A DNA stretch of 40,742 nucleotides from UPXZ01 sp964568675 (GCA_964568675.1 CAZMQV010000025.1:1-40742), one strand, 5' to 3'. Positions 17,446 through 26,569 are shown, counted from the first letter of the stretch. Notes: generated by a model not told the origin, from the sequence alone. Numbers and translations are program-made.

Positions 17446-17476
17446 TTTTATCTCCTTCAATTTTTTTGTAACTTTG
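17446..17476 (+). promoter_or_regulatory. Promoter for mtaB-hisF
   Basis: -7 box TAACTTTG (17469-17476), an exact TAnnTTTG match. A T-run (TTTT, 17446-17449) stands 19 bases upstream as a degenerate -33. It is divergent from and nearly touching the nuclease promoter. Confidence 0.6.
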
Positions 17477-17565
17477 CACACCGAAATATTTTCGGACAAA
17501 AATAGCTGATTTACAATTCCGCAAGCTCCCAAATGGCTTTGAGAATTAATAATTCTATAAGAAAA

Positions 17566-18885
17566 ATGATTGACAATAGTATATTTCACAATAAAAAGGT
17601 AGTTTATCACACGCTGGGATGCAAATTAAATTTTGCCGAAACCTCTGCCATTGGCAAGCAACTTGCCGATGAAGGTTTTGCAAAAGCACGCGCCGGCGAA
17701 GAAGCTGACGTCTGCATCATCAACACTTGCTCCGTTACCGACACAGCCGACCACAAATGCCGCCAGGCAATCAACCGCCTGCATCGCCAACATCCCAATG
17801 CCAAAATGATAGTAACAGGCTGCTATGCGCAGTTGAAGCCCGAAGAGATCTCTGCAATCGACGGTGTGGACTTGGTACTTGGCGCCAACGAGAAATTTGA
17901 CATACTTCAATACTTACAAAAATGGGAAGAAAATGATGGTTCGAAGATTGATCGTGGCAATATACTCAAAGTAAAGCAATTTCGCCCCTCCATATCACAT
18001 GACGATCGCACCCGGTATTTTCTTAAAATTCAGGATGGCTGCGATTATTATTGCAGCTTCTGCACCATCCCATTTGCGCGTGGACGCAGCAGAAGTGGCA
18101 GTATAGCCGACACCGTGAAAATGGCTGAAGACACCATCGCGCTTGGAGCGAAAGAGATAGTACTCACCGGAGTGAACACCGGCGAATTTGGTGTGAAAAA
18201 TGGCGAAACTTTCATTGATTTGCTTCGCGAACTCGATAAGATTGACGCTGAAGTACGATTCCGTATTTCATCCGTAGAACCCAACTTAATGACAGAGGAG
18301 ATTATTCGCTTTGTTTCGGAGAGCAAACGCTTTATGCCTCACTTCCACATCCCTCTTCAAAGTGGCAGCGACGAAATACTCCGAATCATGAAACGACGCT
18401 ATACAACCGCGCTTTTCAAAGAGCGAGTAGCCATTATCCGACACTACCTGCCCGATGCCTTCATAGGGGTGGACACAATAGTGGGCGTACGCGGCGAAAC
18501 GGATGAGCACTTTGCCGACAACGTAGCATACATCGAAAACCTCGACTTCTCACAACTCCATGTATTCACCTATTCGGAGCGCTCGGGCACCAAGATGCTT
18601 GAAATAGAACACAATGTGGCTTTGAAGGAACGCAAACGACGAAGCGATTTACTACACAAACTATCTGACGAGAAAACCAAAGCGTTTTATGAAAAGCAAA
18701 TTGGAAAAAACGCGAAAGTGCTTTGGGAAGCGAAACGCGATGGTACGGTAATGCACGGTTTTACCGAAAATTATATCCGGGTAGCTTGTGAATTTGACAA
18801 ATCGAAAGTAAACACCTTCGAAAGCATAACGCTCGGCGATTGGAACAGCGACAAAACAGCATTAACCATAAAAAACAGAACATAA
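17566..18885 (+). CDS. mtaB: tRNA (t6A37) C2-methylthiotransferase
   Basis: Radical-SAM methylthiotransferase that converts t6A to ms2t6A at position 37 of ANN-decoding tRNAs. The 439 residues have the UPF0004 domain with cluster cysteines Cys19 (HTLGCKLNFAETS), Cys55 (INTCSVTD) and Cys86 (VTGCYAQ), then the radical-SAM CxxxCxxC motif GCDYYCSFCTIPFARG with Cys159, Cys163 and Cys166, and a C-terminal TRAM-like region. The LGCKLN signature with Lys separates it from MiaB and RimO. ATG 17566 is preferred over ATG 17533, since homologues start shortly before the first conserved strand; both are downstream of the promoter. hisF follows with only 2 bases between. Confidence 0.92.
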   Translation: MIDNSIFHNKKVVYHTLGCKLNFAETSAIGKQLADEGFAKARAGEEADVCIINTCSVTDTADHKCRQAINRLHRQHPNAKMIVTGCYAQLKPEEISAIDGVDLVLGANEKFDILQYLQKWEENDGSKIDRGNILKVKQFRPSISHDDRTRYFLKIQDGCDYYCSFCTIPFARGRSRSGSIADTVKMAEDTIALGAKEIVLTGVNTGEFGVKNGETFIDLLRELDKIDAEVRFRISSVEPNLMTEEIIRFVSESKRFMPHFHIPLQSGSDEILRIMKRRYTTALFKERVAIIRHYLPDAFIGVDTIVGVRGETDEHFADNVAYIENLDFSQLHVFTYSERSGTKMLEIEHNVALKERKRRSDLLHKLSDEKTKAFYEKQIGKNAKVLWEAKRDGTVMHGFTENYIRVACEFDKSKVNTFESITLGDWNSDKTALTIKNRT

Positions 18886-18887
18886 CT

Positions 18888-19643
18888 ATGACCACCAAAA
18901 GAATTATCCCCTGCTTGGATGTGAAAGACGGAAAAACGGTAAAAGGCATCAACTTTGTGGACATCAAGGATGTAGGCGACCCGGTGGAATTGGGCAAACG
19001 CTATGCTGAAATGGGTGCCGACGAGCTGGTATTTCTTGACATTACCGCCACCAACGAAAAGCGCAAAACCCTCACCGAACTGGTAACACGAGTGGCAAGC
19101 GAAATCAACATCCCCTTCACGGTGGGTGGAGGCATTGCTTCGGTGGAGGATGTGCGAAACTTGCTAAACTGTGGCGCTGATAAAATTTCGGTAAACACAG
19201 CGGCTGTGCGCAATCCACAGCTCATTAAAGAGCTTGCAAATACTTTCGGCAGTCAATGTGTGGTTTTGGCAATTGACACCAACCGTATTGACGGAGAATG
19301 GTATGTTTTCTTAAACGGAGGGCGAGTAGCCACCGACATCAAAACCTTGGATTGGGCACGGGAGGCTGTGGCGCTTGGCGCGGGTGAAATACTTCTGACT
19401 TCGATGAACAACGATGGCACAAAGGATGGTTTCGCGCTTGACATCACACGATTGGTATCCGAGTCGGTTTCCGTTCCGGTGATAGCAAGTGGTGGCGCAG
19501 GTTCTATCGATCATTTTGTGGATGTGCTCACCGAAGGAAAAGCGGACGCGGCATTGGCAGCCAGCATTTTCCATTATGGCGAAATACCCATACCCGAACT
19601 TAAAAAGGAATTGAAAGAGAGAGGAATAGCAGTGAGGATTTAA
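18888..19643 (+). CDS. hisF: Imidazole glycerol phosphate synthase, cyclase subunit HisF
   Basis: Cyclase half of the HisHF complex: uses ammonia from HisH to form IGP and AICAR in histidine synthesis. The 251 residues form the (beta-alpha)8 barrel with the catalytic aspartates Asp11 (IPCLDVKDG) and Asp130 (VVLAIDTNR), plus phosphate-binding VGGGI and ASGGAGS motifs. The start is ATG 18888, two bases after the mtaB stop; upstream in-frame starts lie within mtaB. No hisH, hisA or hisI is nearby, so this subunit is away from the usual his operon and is probably co-transcribed with mtaB. Its stop codon lies in the loop of a terminator hairpin. Confidence 0.95.
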   Translation: MTTKRIIPCLDVKDGKTVKGINFVDIKDVGDPVELGKRYAEMGADELVFLDITATNEKRKTLTELVTRVASEINIPFTVGGGIASVEDVRNLLNCGADKISVNTAAVRNPQLIKELANTFGSQCVVLAIDTNRIDGEWYVFLNGGRVATDIKTLDWAREAVALGAGEILLTSMNNDGTKDGFALDITRLVSESVSVPVIASGGAGSIDHFVDVLTEGKADAALAASIFHYGEIPIPELKKELKERGIAVRI

Positions 19644-19657
19644 TCCTCACTTTTTTT
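19631..19657 (+). terminator. Terminator overlapping the hisF stop codon
   Basis: The arms AGTGAGGA (19631-19638) and TCCTCACT (19644-19651) are exact complements with a 5-base loop that contains the TAA stop of hisF, followed by TTTTTT. The left arm encodes the last residues of HisF. coaE converges from the right and ends at 19669. Confidence 0.85.
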
Positions 19658-19668
19658 GTGATAATTAT

Positions 19669-20268
19669 CTACTCGTAAGCAGCATAAATATCACGTAGAA
19701 AATCTTCTACGCGCAAGTGTGGCAACTCATCGCTATCTGTATCGAATACCCAATCGGCACGGGCAATTTTAGCGCTGTCGTCCATTTGATTTTGCATGCG
19801 TGCCCTCACACCTTCTTCGCAGATACAATCGCGACGCATCACCCGCTCTATACGCACCGCTTCGGGAGCTGTTACTACCACCACCTTATCCACCAACGCG
19901 TCAAAACCACCTTCGAAAAGGATGGCACATTCCATGAAAAGAAATTTTCGATTGGAATTATCTTCAACCCAACGCTTAAAATCGGCAATGACAGCAGGAT
20001 GAACAAGTCCGGTCAAGCGTTTCAACATATCCGGATTTGGGAAAACGATTTTAGCCATTTTTGCTCTGTCCAAACCAAAATGACCATAAATATCATCACC
20101 AAACACAGTTTTGATTTTTGTCCTCAACGCGTCGTCAGTATTCTGCAATATTTTGGCTTCCATGTCGGTGTCATAGACCAACTCGCCACGACGCATCAGG
20201 TAACGGGAAAAAATCGACTTTCCACCCCCTATCCCACCGGTTATCCCTATGACAATTGGTTTTGACAT
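19669..20268 (-). CDS. coaE: Dephospho-CoA kinase
   Basis: Last step of coenzyme A synthesis: phosphorylation of the 3'-OH of dephospho-CoA. The 199 residues begin with a P-loop, IGITGGIGGGKS (7-18), followed by the short helix FSRYLMRRG and the early DTDMEAKIL (substrate-binding Asp). FMECAILFEGGFDALVDKVVVV is the family core strand and helix, then the APEAVRIERVMRRD lid. The frame extends 6 codons upstream (ATG 20286), but ATG 20268 puts the P-loop strand at the usual position. It has a promoter at 20315-20346. Confidence 0.92.
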   Translation of the reverse strand: MSKPIVIGITGGIGGGKSIFSRYLMRRGELVYDTDMEAKILQNTDDALRTKIKTVFGDDIYGHFGLDRAKMAKIVFPNPDMLKRLTGLVHPAVIADFKRWVEDNSNRKFLFMECAILFEGGFDALVDKVVVVTAPEAVRIERVMRRDCICEEGVRARMQNQMDDSAKIARADWVFDTDSDELPHLRVEDFLRDIYAAYE

Positions 20269-20314
20269 ATTCTGAATAATATTCAATTAAAATGCAAGTT
20301 TCGTTTTCAGATAG

Positions 20315-20346
20315 CAAAAATATACAATAAACTTACAATTATCAAA
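20315..20346 (-). promoter_or_regulatory. Promoter for coaE
   Basis: On the minus strand: -33 TTTG (20343-20346), a 20-base spacer and -7 TATTTTTG (20315-20322). It is 46 bases upstream of the chosen coaE start. A second TAnnTTTG (TATATTTG, 20367-20374) lies further up, but without a good -33. Confidence 0.65.
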
Positions 20347-20409
20347 TATTTTCAGCTTTTTTATTGCAAATATACAGTTTACATCCTCTCCAATAAGCTA
20401 TTCATTCAA

Positions 20410-22125
20410 TTAAAAACCAATGCTGAATCCTAACTGAATGGTAGCGTTTTTGCCTTGCAAGAAAGTGGGCGTGTAATAATCCAACACCGATTGCGCCGAC
20501 ATTCTTTTTTCGCCAAGGATAGCGTCGGAACTGGCGTCAAAGCCCTGAATATCGGAATTTTCGAAACTAAGTGTGGCGTAAGCATTGTTTACGATTTCAT
20601 AAACCGCCCGAAATCCAAAACTGTGGTTACTCCAGATTTTATCTTTCATAAATGGCTGGCTGATAATCTCTTTTATACTTCCTGCCTCTCCACGTCGGCC
20701 ATAGACATACTCGTTGCCATGCGAGGCGCTGAGATAATAAGCCGTAATATCCAGTCCGCGAAACGGTTTGTATCCAATAGCGGCATATATTTCCTGCGCG
20801 TTGTCACCAAGATAATGCCCTAAATTATAACTGTTGGAAGCATAAGATATTGCTTCTATGGAGTGTTTGTAATTGATGATGTTGGTACGGGTGAATTCCA
20901 CATTTGCCCAGATATTATCGACTGGAAAGTTATTCATCTTTGCACCCAACTTCAACGAATAAGGATTCTTCTCGGCGCTCGAACTGCTGAAACGGCTCAA
21001 TTTTATTTCATCAAAAAACATGGAAGAGTAAAGATGCAAGTGTGGTATGTTTCTTGAGCTAATATTGAAGAATAATTGCGAATTTTGATTTTCGGTAGCA
21101 ATACCCTTCGTCAGGGTGTGGTCAATGGATTTGTAGAATGCCAATGGCAACAAATAACCGGGCTGAACATTATCCTCGGCATACACGATGGAATTTCCAA
21201 AAGATACATTCAGACGGGCTACGGGTGTGAATGTAAGCATATTTGCCGCGATGTACTTATTGTGATTCCGGTACCACTTTTTCGTTCCATTCTCCACATA
21301 ATAGCGCGCGCTATCCACCACATTGGACACCAGCCAACCATGAATGTAATTCAATTCGAACCACTTGGCGGGTTTCACCTGCAAACTTATCATGGGGAAC
21401 GAAGGTGCGCGCCCCGATAGGATATTGGCGCCGTTGTAATTGTCGCCCCACTCCACATTGTCTTTTACTAAACCCACCGTGCCCCAATTCCATGAGAGTT
21501 TTACTCCTCCGCGCGAATCGCTGTAGTCGTTTGGCTCTTTGTATTGGTAGCCGGGATGACGAGTCAGGAAACTTGGGTTTGTCAGTCGTGGACTAATGTT
21601 TTTTGAAGTTGCGAATGAGTTGTCGCGAAGGCTACCATAGATTGACACATGATTTCCGAGCATTGCCTGAAAATCGGCACCAAACCATCGATGAGTAATC
21701 TGACCTTGTTTGTTGGAATAAATATTCATACCAAGTAGGGGCTGAATACGAGCTCTGAAGTTCGCATCGGAATAGTTGTAAACAGGTGGTAGTAAATCAA
21801 GGCGAGATTTATCGTTCTCGATCAATGGCATATCAAACTCCGGCAGTCGGTGTTGCTCAAGCGAATAGGCTTCGAGAAAGAAATAAAGTTCACTTCGCTG
21901 GCGCACATTCAGTTTCTCTTCCAGGTTTTTTACTTCCACGAGCTTATCGCAAATAAACTGGCGTGAATAAGGTTTCACTACTGAATTCAGTTCAATGAAT
22001 CCTTCATTGGCAAGCTCATCAACGAAATCATAAATTCGGGAATAAGAGATGTGTTGCGGTATATCTTGTGCCGTTAGTGTAATTGTCGCGAAAAAACCGA
22101 ACAACAGAAATAGTATTTTTTTCAT
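20410..22125 (-). CDS. Wzi-like capsule assembly outer-membrane protein
   Basis: A 571-residue outer-membrane beta-barrel of the capsule assembly Wzi family. A signal peptide (about 1-19, MKKILFLLFGFFATITLTA) precedes a small helical N-terminal domain (YSRIYDFVDELANEGFIELN), then many amphipathic strands such as ARIQPLLGMNIYS, GGVKLSWNWGTVGLVKDN, and the closing NATIQLGFSIGF. Wzi proteins bind polysaccharide at the cell surface; Bacteroidota homologues are often found near polysaccharide genes. It is the last gene of the leftward polysaccharide locus, 87 bases downstream of the initiating sugar transferase. Confidence 0.82.
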   Translation of the reverse strand: MKKILFLLFGFFATITLTAQDIPQHISYSRIYDFVDELANEGFIELNSVVKPYSRQFICDKLVEVKNLEEKLNVRQRSELYFFLEAYSLEQHRLPEFDMPLIENDKSRLDLLPPVYNYSDANFRARIQPLLGMNIYSNKQGQITHRWFGADFQAMLGNHVSIYGSLRDNSFATSKNISPRLTNPSFLTRHPGYQYKEPNDYSDSRGGVKLSWNWGTVGLVKDNVEWGDNYNGANILSGRAPSFPMISLQVKPAKWFELNYIHGWLVSNVVDSARYYVENGTKKWYRNHNKYIAANMLTFTPVARLNVSFGNSIVYAEDNVQPGYLLPLAFYKSIDHTLTKGIATENQNSQLFFNISSRNIPHLHLYSSMFFDEIKLSRFSSSSAEKNPYSLKLGAKMNNFPVDNIWANVEFTRTNIINYKHSIEAISYASNSYNLGHYLGDNAQEIYAAIGYKPFRGLDITAYYLSASHGNEYVYGRRGEAGSIKEIISQPFMKDKIWSNHSFGFRAVYEIVNNAYATLSFENSDIQGFDASSDAILGEKRMSAQSVLDYYTPTFLQGKNATIQLGFSIGF

Positions 22126-22212
22126 AATCTAAGAGTGTATCAAAAATTGGAATAATAATTTTTAGAAAAGTTTATTCACCTTTTCAAGCAAGAAATATTG
22201 AAGAAATAGTAC

Positions 22213-23736
22213 CTATGCGCTCCTTGCTTTACCGAAAATAATATTTTTCAGAATAAGAAAGAAGTATTTCACATCGGTGATACCGGTTCCATTCTTTTCA
22301 CATTCGAGCAAATAGGTTTTCTCCGAATTTTCTATTTCTTCAAGAGTTTTGGGCATGTGCGCATAGAATGGGGGCAACAAGCCGGGTTTGTGTCGGACAC
22401 GAAGTTGTTGCAATTCTTCGGAATAGAGTTTGAAGTATTGCATACTCAAGGGGCGCACACCCACCATTTTCATATCACCAAAGAGCACATTGAGCAACAT
22501 GGGCAACTCGTCAAGCCAATACTTTCGCATCACTCGGCCAATGGTTGACACTCGTATATCGTGTTTGAATTTTCCGCCTTCCGCCAGGTTGTTTTGTTCG
22601 TAAACATACTCTTGCAAGAACTCGGCATAGGGGTGCATCGTCCGAAATTTATATACATTGAAGAGTTTGCCCTTTGCCCCAAAACGTTTCAGTTTTATGA
22701 GTGGCCCATAATAGCGCTGGATTTGCGGTTCGGGGTTGTGCACCCGGCGTGCAAACACATAATGGTCATCACCAACCTTGGATACACGCTCAATTTTGAA
22801 ACCGCAATAAACCAACCTTCCGAGCACTTCTGTTTTTGACAGCGAGCGATCGCGCCCATCAGTCAGGTCGTAGTATAGCCGGTGTGTAAAAAACACTTTT
22901 GGGAACAATCGATGAACAAGGAAATGAAAGAAATAATAAATGTGCGCGATAAAGCGGGGATATTTCTTGAAAATCTTCTTTTTAATGGTGCTTTGCGATT
23001 TGTAGCAACAAACTATCGTACCGTTGTTCTGCAATTTCTCATTTATCCGAACTAACATGTCATTTATGCCTCGAATTTTATTCAAACGCTTCAACTGAAT
23101 TATTGAGGTGTATTCAATCTCCGATTTCCCATTTTCCTCACAACAAGCAGTGCCGGTCATTACAAAGGAGCCACTATCAAACAAATCACAATTTTTTTCG
23201 CAAAACTTCAATACTTTGTTTCCTGCAAATTCTTCAATTCTTTTTCGTCTTTCATCAATGGCATCATCGCTCAATCGATGAGTTACAATCGGAATTTCGT
23301 TTTCCCTATCCCTCTGTTCAAGAGACTCTACTTCATATTGGGTAGCATACTTGAAAGCAAAATAGAAAAAAACAAAAAGATATTCTACAAGGAAAATACC
23401 TAATAATATCGCAATTAGCACATTTTCGGAATAAGGGCTGCGTGGCAAAATCACAATAAGACCTCCAAAAACAAGAGCAACAAGTATGAATGTACCTATG
23501 AGTTTGGAGATAGATTTAAAAAAACTGAAATTGATCGCTGTTCGATATCGCTCCAGAAAGTAGGATATCAGCACCCATACAAATAAAAAAAGGAGCAGCG
23601 GAATGGTATATTTCTTAAAAGGAGTGGACGTAGTAAGTGGCAGAAACACGAACACAAAAAAAGCGTTGAGCATTATTATCAACACATCAGCAACGATTAG
23701 CCAGCTTTTGGGTTTATAAAATCTGAACACAAGCAA
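22213..23736 (-). CDS. Initiating sugar-phosphate transferase with inserted methyltransferase-like domain
   Basis: A polyprenyl-phosphate sugar-1-phosphate transferase that starts repeat-unit synthesis on the lipid carrier. The 507 residues show four hydrophobic N-terminal helices (about 13-35, 42-62, 73-100, 102-132). A middle region (about 165-335) resembles the second half of a class I SAM-dependent methyltransferase (LKRLNKIRGINDMLVRINEK, LSKTEVLGRLVYCGFKIERV). The C-terminal catalytic domain (about 340-507) has LFNVYKFRTMHPYAE, YWLDELPMLLNVLFGDM and KMVGVRPLS. The C-terminal motifs are clear. The SAM-binding glycine-rich loop is not seen, so the middle part may be non-catalytic. wbuC-like cupin is 34 bases upstream. 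Confidence 0.85.
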   Translation of the reverse strand: MLVFRFYKPKSWLIVADVLIIMLNAFFVFVFLPLTTSTPFKKYTIPLLLFLFVWVLISYFLERYRTAINFSFFKSISKLIGTFILVALVFGGLIVILPRSPYSENVLIAILLGIFLVEYLFVFFYFAFKYATQYEVESLEQRDRENEIPIVTHRLSDDAIDERRKRIEEFAGNKVLKFCEKNCDLFDSGSFVMTGTACCEENGKSEIEYTSIIQLKRLNKIRGINDMLVRINEKLQNNGTIVCCYKSQSTIKKKIFKKYPRFIAHIYYFFHFLVHRLFPKVFFTHRLYYDLTDGRDRSLSKTEVLGRLVYCGFKIERVSKVGDDHYVFARRVHNPEPQIQRYYGPLIKLKRFGAKGKLFNVYKFRTMHPYAEFLQEYVYEQNNLAEGGKFKHDIRVSTIGRVMRKYWLDELPMLLNVLFGDMKMVGVRPLSMQYFKLYSEELQQLRVRHKPGLLPPFYAHMPKTLEEIENSEKTYLLECEKNGTGITDVKYFFLILKNIIFGKARSA

Positions 23737-23770
23737 TTATAATTAAGTAAACACTGAATTCGGAATAAAA

Positions 23771-24169
23771 CTATTCCAGGATATTATCGGGAGAAAACGG
23801 AGTATATGGCCCATCTTTTACTTCAAAGACCGTAGTGCCGCTTTCCAGCGGTATCACCGTGTGCCACTGACCCACGGGCACATGCAAGCCAAAGACCCCG
23901 ATCGAAGGGTCGAGCAATATTTCATCGGTTTTTACTTTCTTCTCATTATAATATTCCACTTTCAATTTTCCACGAACCAGAATATAGGTTTCCGCGGTAT
24001 CCTGATGGCGATGAATGGGCAATACTGTGCCAGGTTCCAACACATTGAACAGTCGTTGGGCCTTCGCTTCCAAGTCATCGTGGAGGTTGTAGTTCATTCG
24101 CAGACGAGGACTCTCCTTCGCTTTTTGGGTTATTTCGTCCAGAAGCGCGTTGTCTAAAACAAGTTTCAT
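23771..24169 (-). CDS. WbuC-family cupin protein
   Basis: A 132-residue single-domain cupin, as often found in O-antigen/exopolysaccharide loci (WbuC family). The first cupin block has the metal-type histidines in VLPIHRHQDTAETYILVRG, and the second is GLHVPVGQWHTVIPLESGT. The N-terminal RLRMNYNLHDDLEAKAQRL fits the family. Its biochemical role is unknown. It is the first gene after the terminator at 24287-24320. A TACCTTTA (24216-24223, minus strand) could serve as a weak promoter for it and the downstream sugar transferase and Wzi genes. Confidence 0.8.
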   Translation of the reverse strand: MKLVLDNALLDEITQKAKESPRLRMNYNLHDDLEAKAQRLFNVLEPGTVLPIHRHQDTAETYILVRGKLKVEYYNEKKVKTDEILLDPSIGVFGLHVPVGQWHTVIPLESGTTVFEVKDGPYTPFSPDNILE

Positions 24170-24286
24170 AGCGTATCTAAATTAAACTTTCGGAATTGAT
24201 GGTTAATAATTGCGATAAAGGTATAAAATATTTTTTAAAGTACCATTATAAGACCATGACAATCTTAAGGCTTTTTAAAATGAAAA

Positions 24287-24320
24287 CAGAGTGGCACAAA
24301 GCAAAAACCGCGCCACTCTG
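24287..24320 (-). terminator. Terminator after fcl
   Basis: CAGAGTGGC (24287-24295) and GCCACTCTG (24312-24320) are exact complements. Read leftward the stem is followed by TTTTCATTTT. It is 20 bases after the fcl stop, and separates the glycosyltransferase/GDP-fucose unit from wbuC, the sugar transferase and the Wzi gene. Confidence 0.8.
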
Positions 24321-24339
24321 ATTCAACAATCTTTTTTAA

Positions 24340-25413
24340 TCAAATATTTTCGACATACCATTGGTACATTTTCTTCACACCTTCATCAATTTCTATTTTA
24401 TGCTTCCACCCCAGCCCGTTGAGTTTGGACACATCGGTTAGTTTACGCATCGTTCCATCGGGTTTGGAGGAGTCGAACCGAATTTCGCCGCCATATCCTA
24501 CAGTTTCAGCTATAAGCTGCGATAAATCACGAATGCTTATCTCCTTTCCGGTACCGATATTGATGTGGCAGTTGCGAATTTCTGTTTTAGCTTTTGCCAA
24601 ATCGGAGAAATCAACACGCTCCATAATAAAGACTGAGGCGTCAGCCATCTCCTCGCTCCAAAGAAATTCGCGCATGGGCTTACCACTACCCCAAAGCTCC
24701 AGATAGTCCGGGTTAATGCCATACTTACCGAGTATGGTCTTTATCGTCAATTCGCTATCGCGCCCTGTTACGCCTTCTACCGGGCGCTTGTCGAGGTCGC
24801 GCCGAATAGTATCCCACATATTTTCTTTCAGGCAATTAGCCAAATGCACTTTGCGAATCATTGCGGGCAGCACGTGGCTTTTTTCCAAATCAAAATTATC
24901 ATTTGGCCCGTAGAGGTTGGTAGGCATCACAGCTATGAAGTTGGTGTCATATTGCAGGTTGTAACTTTCACACATTTTAAGCCCGGCAATTTTGGCAATG
25001 GCATACGGCTCGTTGGTGTATTCGAGTGGCGAAGTGAGCAGCGTCTCTTCGGCAATAGGCTGTGGCGCTTCTTTGGGATAGACACAAGTACTCCCAAGAA
25101 ACAGCAACTTCTTCACGCCAAACCGGTGGCAGGCGCTGATTACATTGTTCTGAATCTGCAAGTTGTTATAGATAAAGTCGGCGCGATAGGTATTGTTTGC
25201 CACAATGCCTCCCACTTTAGCGGCAGCCAGAAACACATATTCCGGCAGTTCGGTTTCGAAGAAACGATTCACCGCCGCGGTGTCCTGCAAATCCAAATCC
25301 GCTTGTCGCCGCCCGATGAGATTGGTGTATCCGCGCGCGGTCAGATTTTTCCAAATAGCGGAGCCAACCAATCCTCCATGACCGGCAACATATATTTTAC
25401 TCGATTTATTCAT
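24340..25413 (-). CDS. fcl: GDP-L-fucose synthase
   Basis: Epimerase-reductase that converts GDP-4-keto-6-deoxy-D-mannose to GDP-L-fucose. It is a 357-residue extended SDR protein: VAGHGGLVGSAIWKNL is the NADP-binding loop (GxxGxxG), FLAAAKVGGIVANNTY follows, and the catalytic Tyr-x3-Lys is in EPYAIAKIAGLKMCESY with LFLGSTCVYPKEAPQPI upstream. The family marker PTNLYGPNDNFD is present. It overlaps gmd by 8 bases, giving a compact GDP-fucose module. It is the last gene before a terminator. Confidence 0.95.
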   Translation of the reverse strand: MNKSSKIYVAGHGGLVGSAIWKNLTARGYTNLIGRRQADLDLQDTAAVNRFFETELPEYVFLAAAKVGGIVANNTYRADFIYNNLQIQNNVISACHRFGVKKLLFLGSTCVYPKEAPQPIAEETLLTSPLEYTNEPYAIAKIAGLKMCESYNLQYDTNFIAVMPTNLYGPNDNFDLEKSHVLPAMIRKVHLANCLKENMWDTIRRDLDKRPVEGVTGRDSELTIKTILGKYGINPDYLELWGSGKPMREFLWSEEMADASVFIMERVDFSDLAKAKTEIRNCHINIGTGKEISIRDLSQLIAETVGYGGEIRFDSSKPDGTMRKLTDVSKLNGLGWKHKIEIDEGVKKMYQWYVENI

Positions 25414-26491
25414 TGTCCAAGTCGGCTTTTAATTTCAGTTTGCGTACAAATTTCATATCGTGGTTTACCATCAGCTTCACCAGTTCGGCGAATGATGTTT
25501 TCGTGGGGTTCCATCCCAGCAATGTTTTGGCTTTTGTGGGGTCGCCAAGTAGCTGCTCCACTTCCGCCGGGCGGAAGTATTTGGGGTCAACCTCCACCAA
25601 GACTTTTCCGGTGGCTTCATCGATACCTTTTTCTGCCACTCCCTCGCCTTCCCAACGAAGCTTGATGCCTACTTCGGCAAAAGCAAGTGTGCAAAACTCG
25701 CGCACGGTGTGCATTTCGCCGGTAGCGATTACAAAATCTTCGGGTGTAGCGTGTTGGAGTATCAGCCACATACATTCCACATAATCTTTGGCATAGCCCC
25801 AGTCGCGCAGCGAATCGAGGTTGCCCATGTAGAGTTTGTCCTGCATCCCTTGCACAATGCGCGCTACTGCAAGCGTGATTTTGCGGGTTACGAATGTTTC
25901 GCCGCGCCGCTCGCTCTCATGGTTAAACAGAATGCCGTTTACGGCATACATTCCGTAAGATTCCCTATAATTTTTGGTTATCCAATAGCCATAGAGTTTT
26001 GCCACACCATAAGGACTACGCGGATAAAAAGGTGTGGTTTCCTTCTGCGGCACTTCTTGCACCAAGCCGAAGAGTTCGGAGGTGGAAGCCTGATAAATGC
26101 GGGTTTTCTTTTCCAAACCCAATATGCGCACCGCTTCGAGCAAGCGAAGGGTACCCACCGCGTCGGCTTCGGCAGTATATTCCGGCACATCAAAGCTCAC
26201 TTTCACATGGCTCTGAGCCGCCAGGTTATATATTTCGTCGGGTTGCACTGTCTGGATAATGCGAATCAGCGAGCTGGAGTCGGTCATGTCGGCATAGTGC
26301 AACTCAATGGTGCGGTGTTGTTTCATATCGCGCACCCACTCATCGAAATAAAGATGCTCAATGCGGGCAGTATTGAACGAGGATGATCGGCGAAGCGTGC
26401 CATGCACTTCATAGCCTTTTTCTATTAAAAACTCGGCAAGATACGAACCATCCTGCCCGGTAATGCCTGTAATAAGCGCAACTTTTTTCAT
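25406..26491 (-). CDS. gmd: GDP-mannose 4,6-dehydratase
   Basis: First step of de novo GDP-L-fucose (and GDP-rhamnose) synthesis: GDP-mannose to GDP-4-keto-6-deoxymannose. The 361 residues have the NADP loop GITGQDGSYLAEFL (8-21), the HGTLRRSSSFNT segment, NLAAQSHVKVSFD, and the YxxxK pair in YPRSPYGVAKLYGYW; NHESERRGETFVTRKI is the family substrate block. It is 78 bases downstream of the fused kinase gene and overlaps fcl, so it belongs to the same operon. Confidence 0.95.
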   Translation of the reverse strand: MKKVALITGITGQDGSYLAEFLIEKGYEVHGTLRRSSSFNTARIEHLYFDEWVRDMKQHRTIELHYADMTDSSSLIRIIQTVQPDEIYNLAAQSHVKVSFDVPEYTAEADAVGTLRLLEAVRILGLEKKTRIYQASTSELFGLVQEVPQKETTPFYPRSPYGVAKLYGYWITKNYRESYGMYAVNGILFNHESERRGETFVTRKITLAVARIVQGMQDKLYMGNLDSLRDWGYAKDYVECMWLILQHATPEDFVIATGEMHTVREFCTLAFAEVGIKLRWEGEGVAEKGIDEATGKVLVEVDPKYFRPAEVEQLLGDPTKAKTLLGWNPTKTSFAELVKLMVNHDMKFVRKLKLKADLDNE

Positions 26492-26569
26492 ACTTTTTAG
26501 TCTATATTTTCATGAAGCCATCTGATGCTAATAAAATAGCAAAAAGGCATCTTTTGTTCAATAATTCAT

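Noticed and set aside
17386..17610. 75-codon N-terminal extension of the T9SS nuclease
   Set aside because: A Bacteroidota promoter and the start of the divergent gene lie in it, and a clean signal peptide begins at 17385.
24844..25665. A 273-codon plus-strand frame over fcl and gmd
   Set aside because: Shadow of two well-supported minus-strand genes; composition is typical of an antisense frame.
25709..26386. A 225-codon plus-strand frame opposite gmd
   Set aside because: Antisense shadow of gmd, which has all its family motifs.
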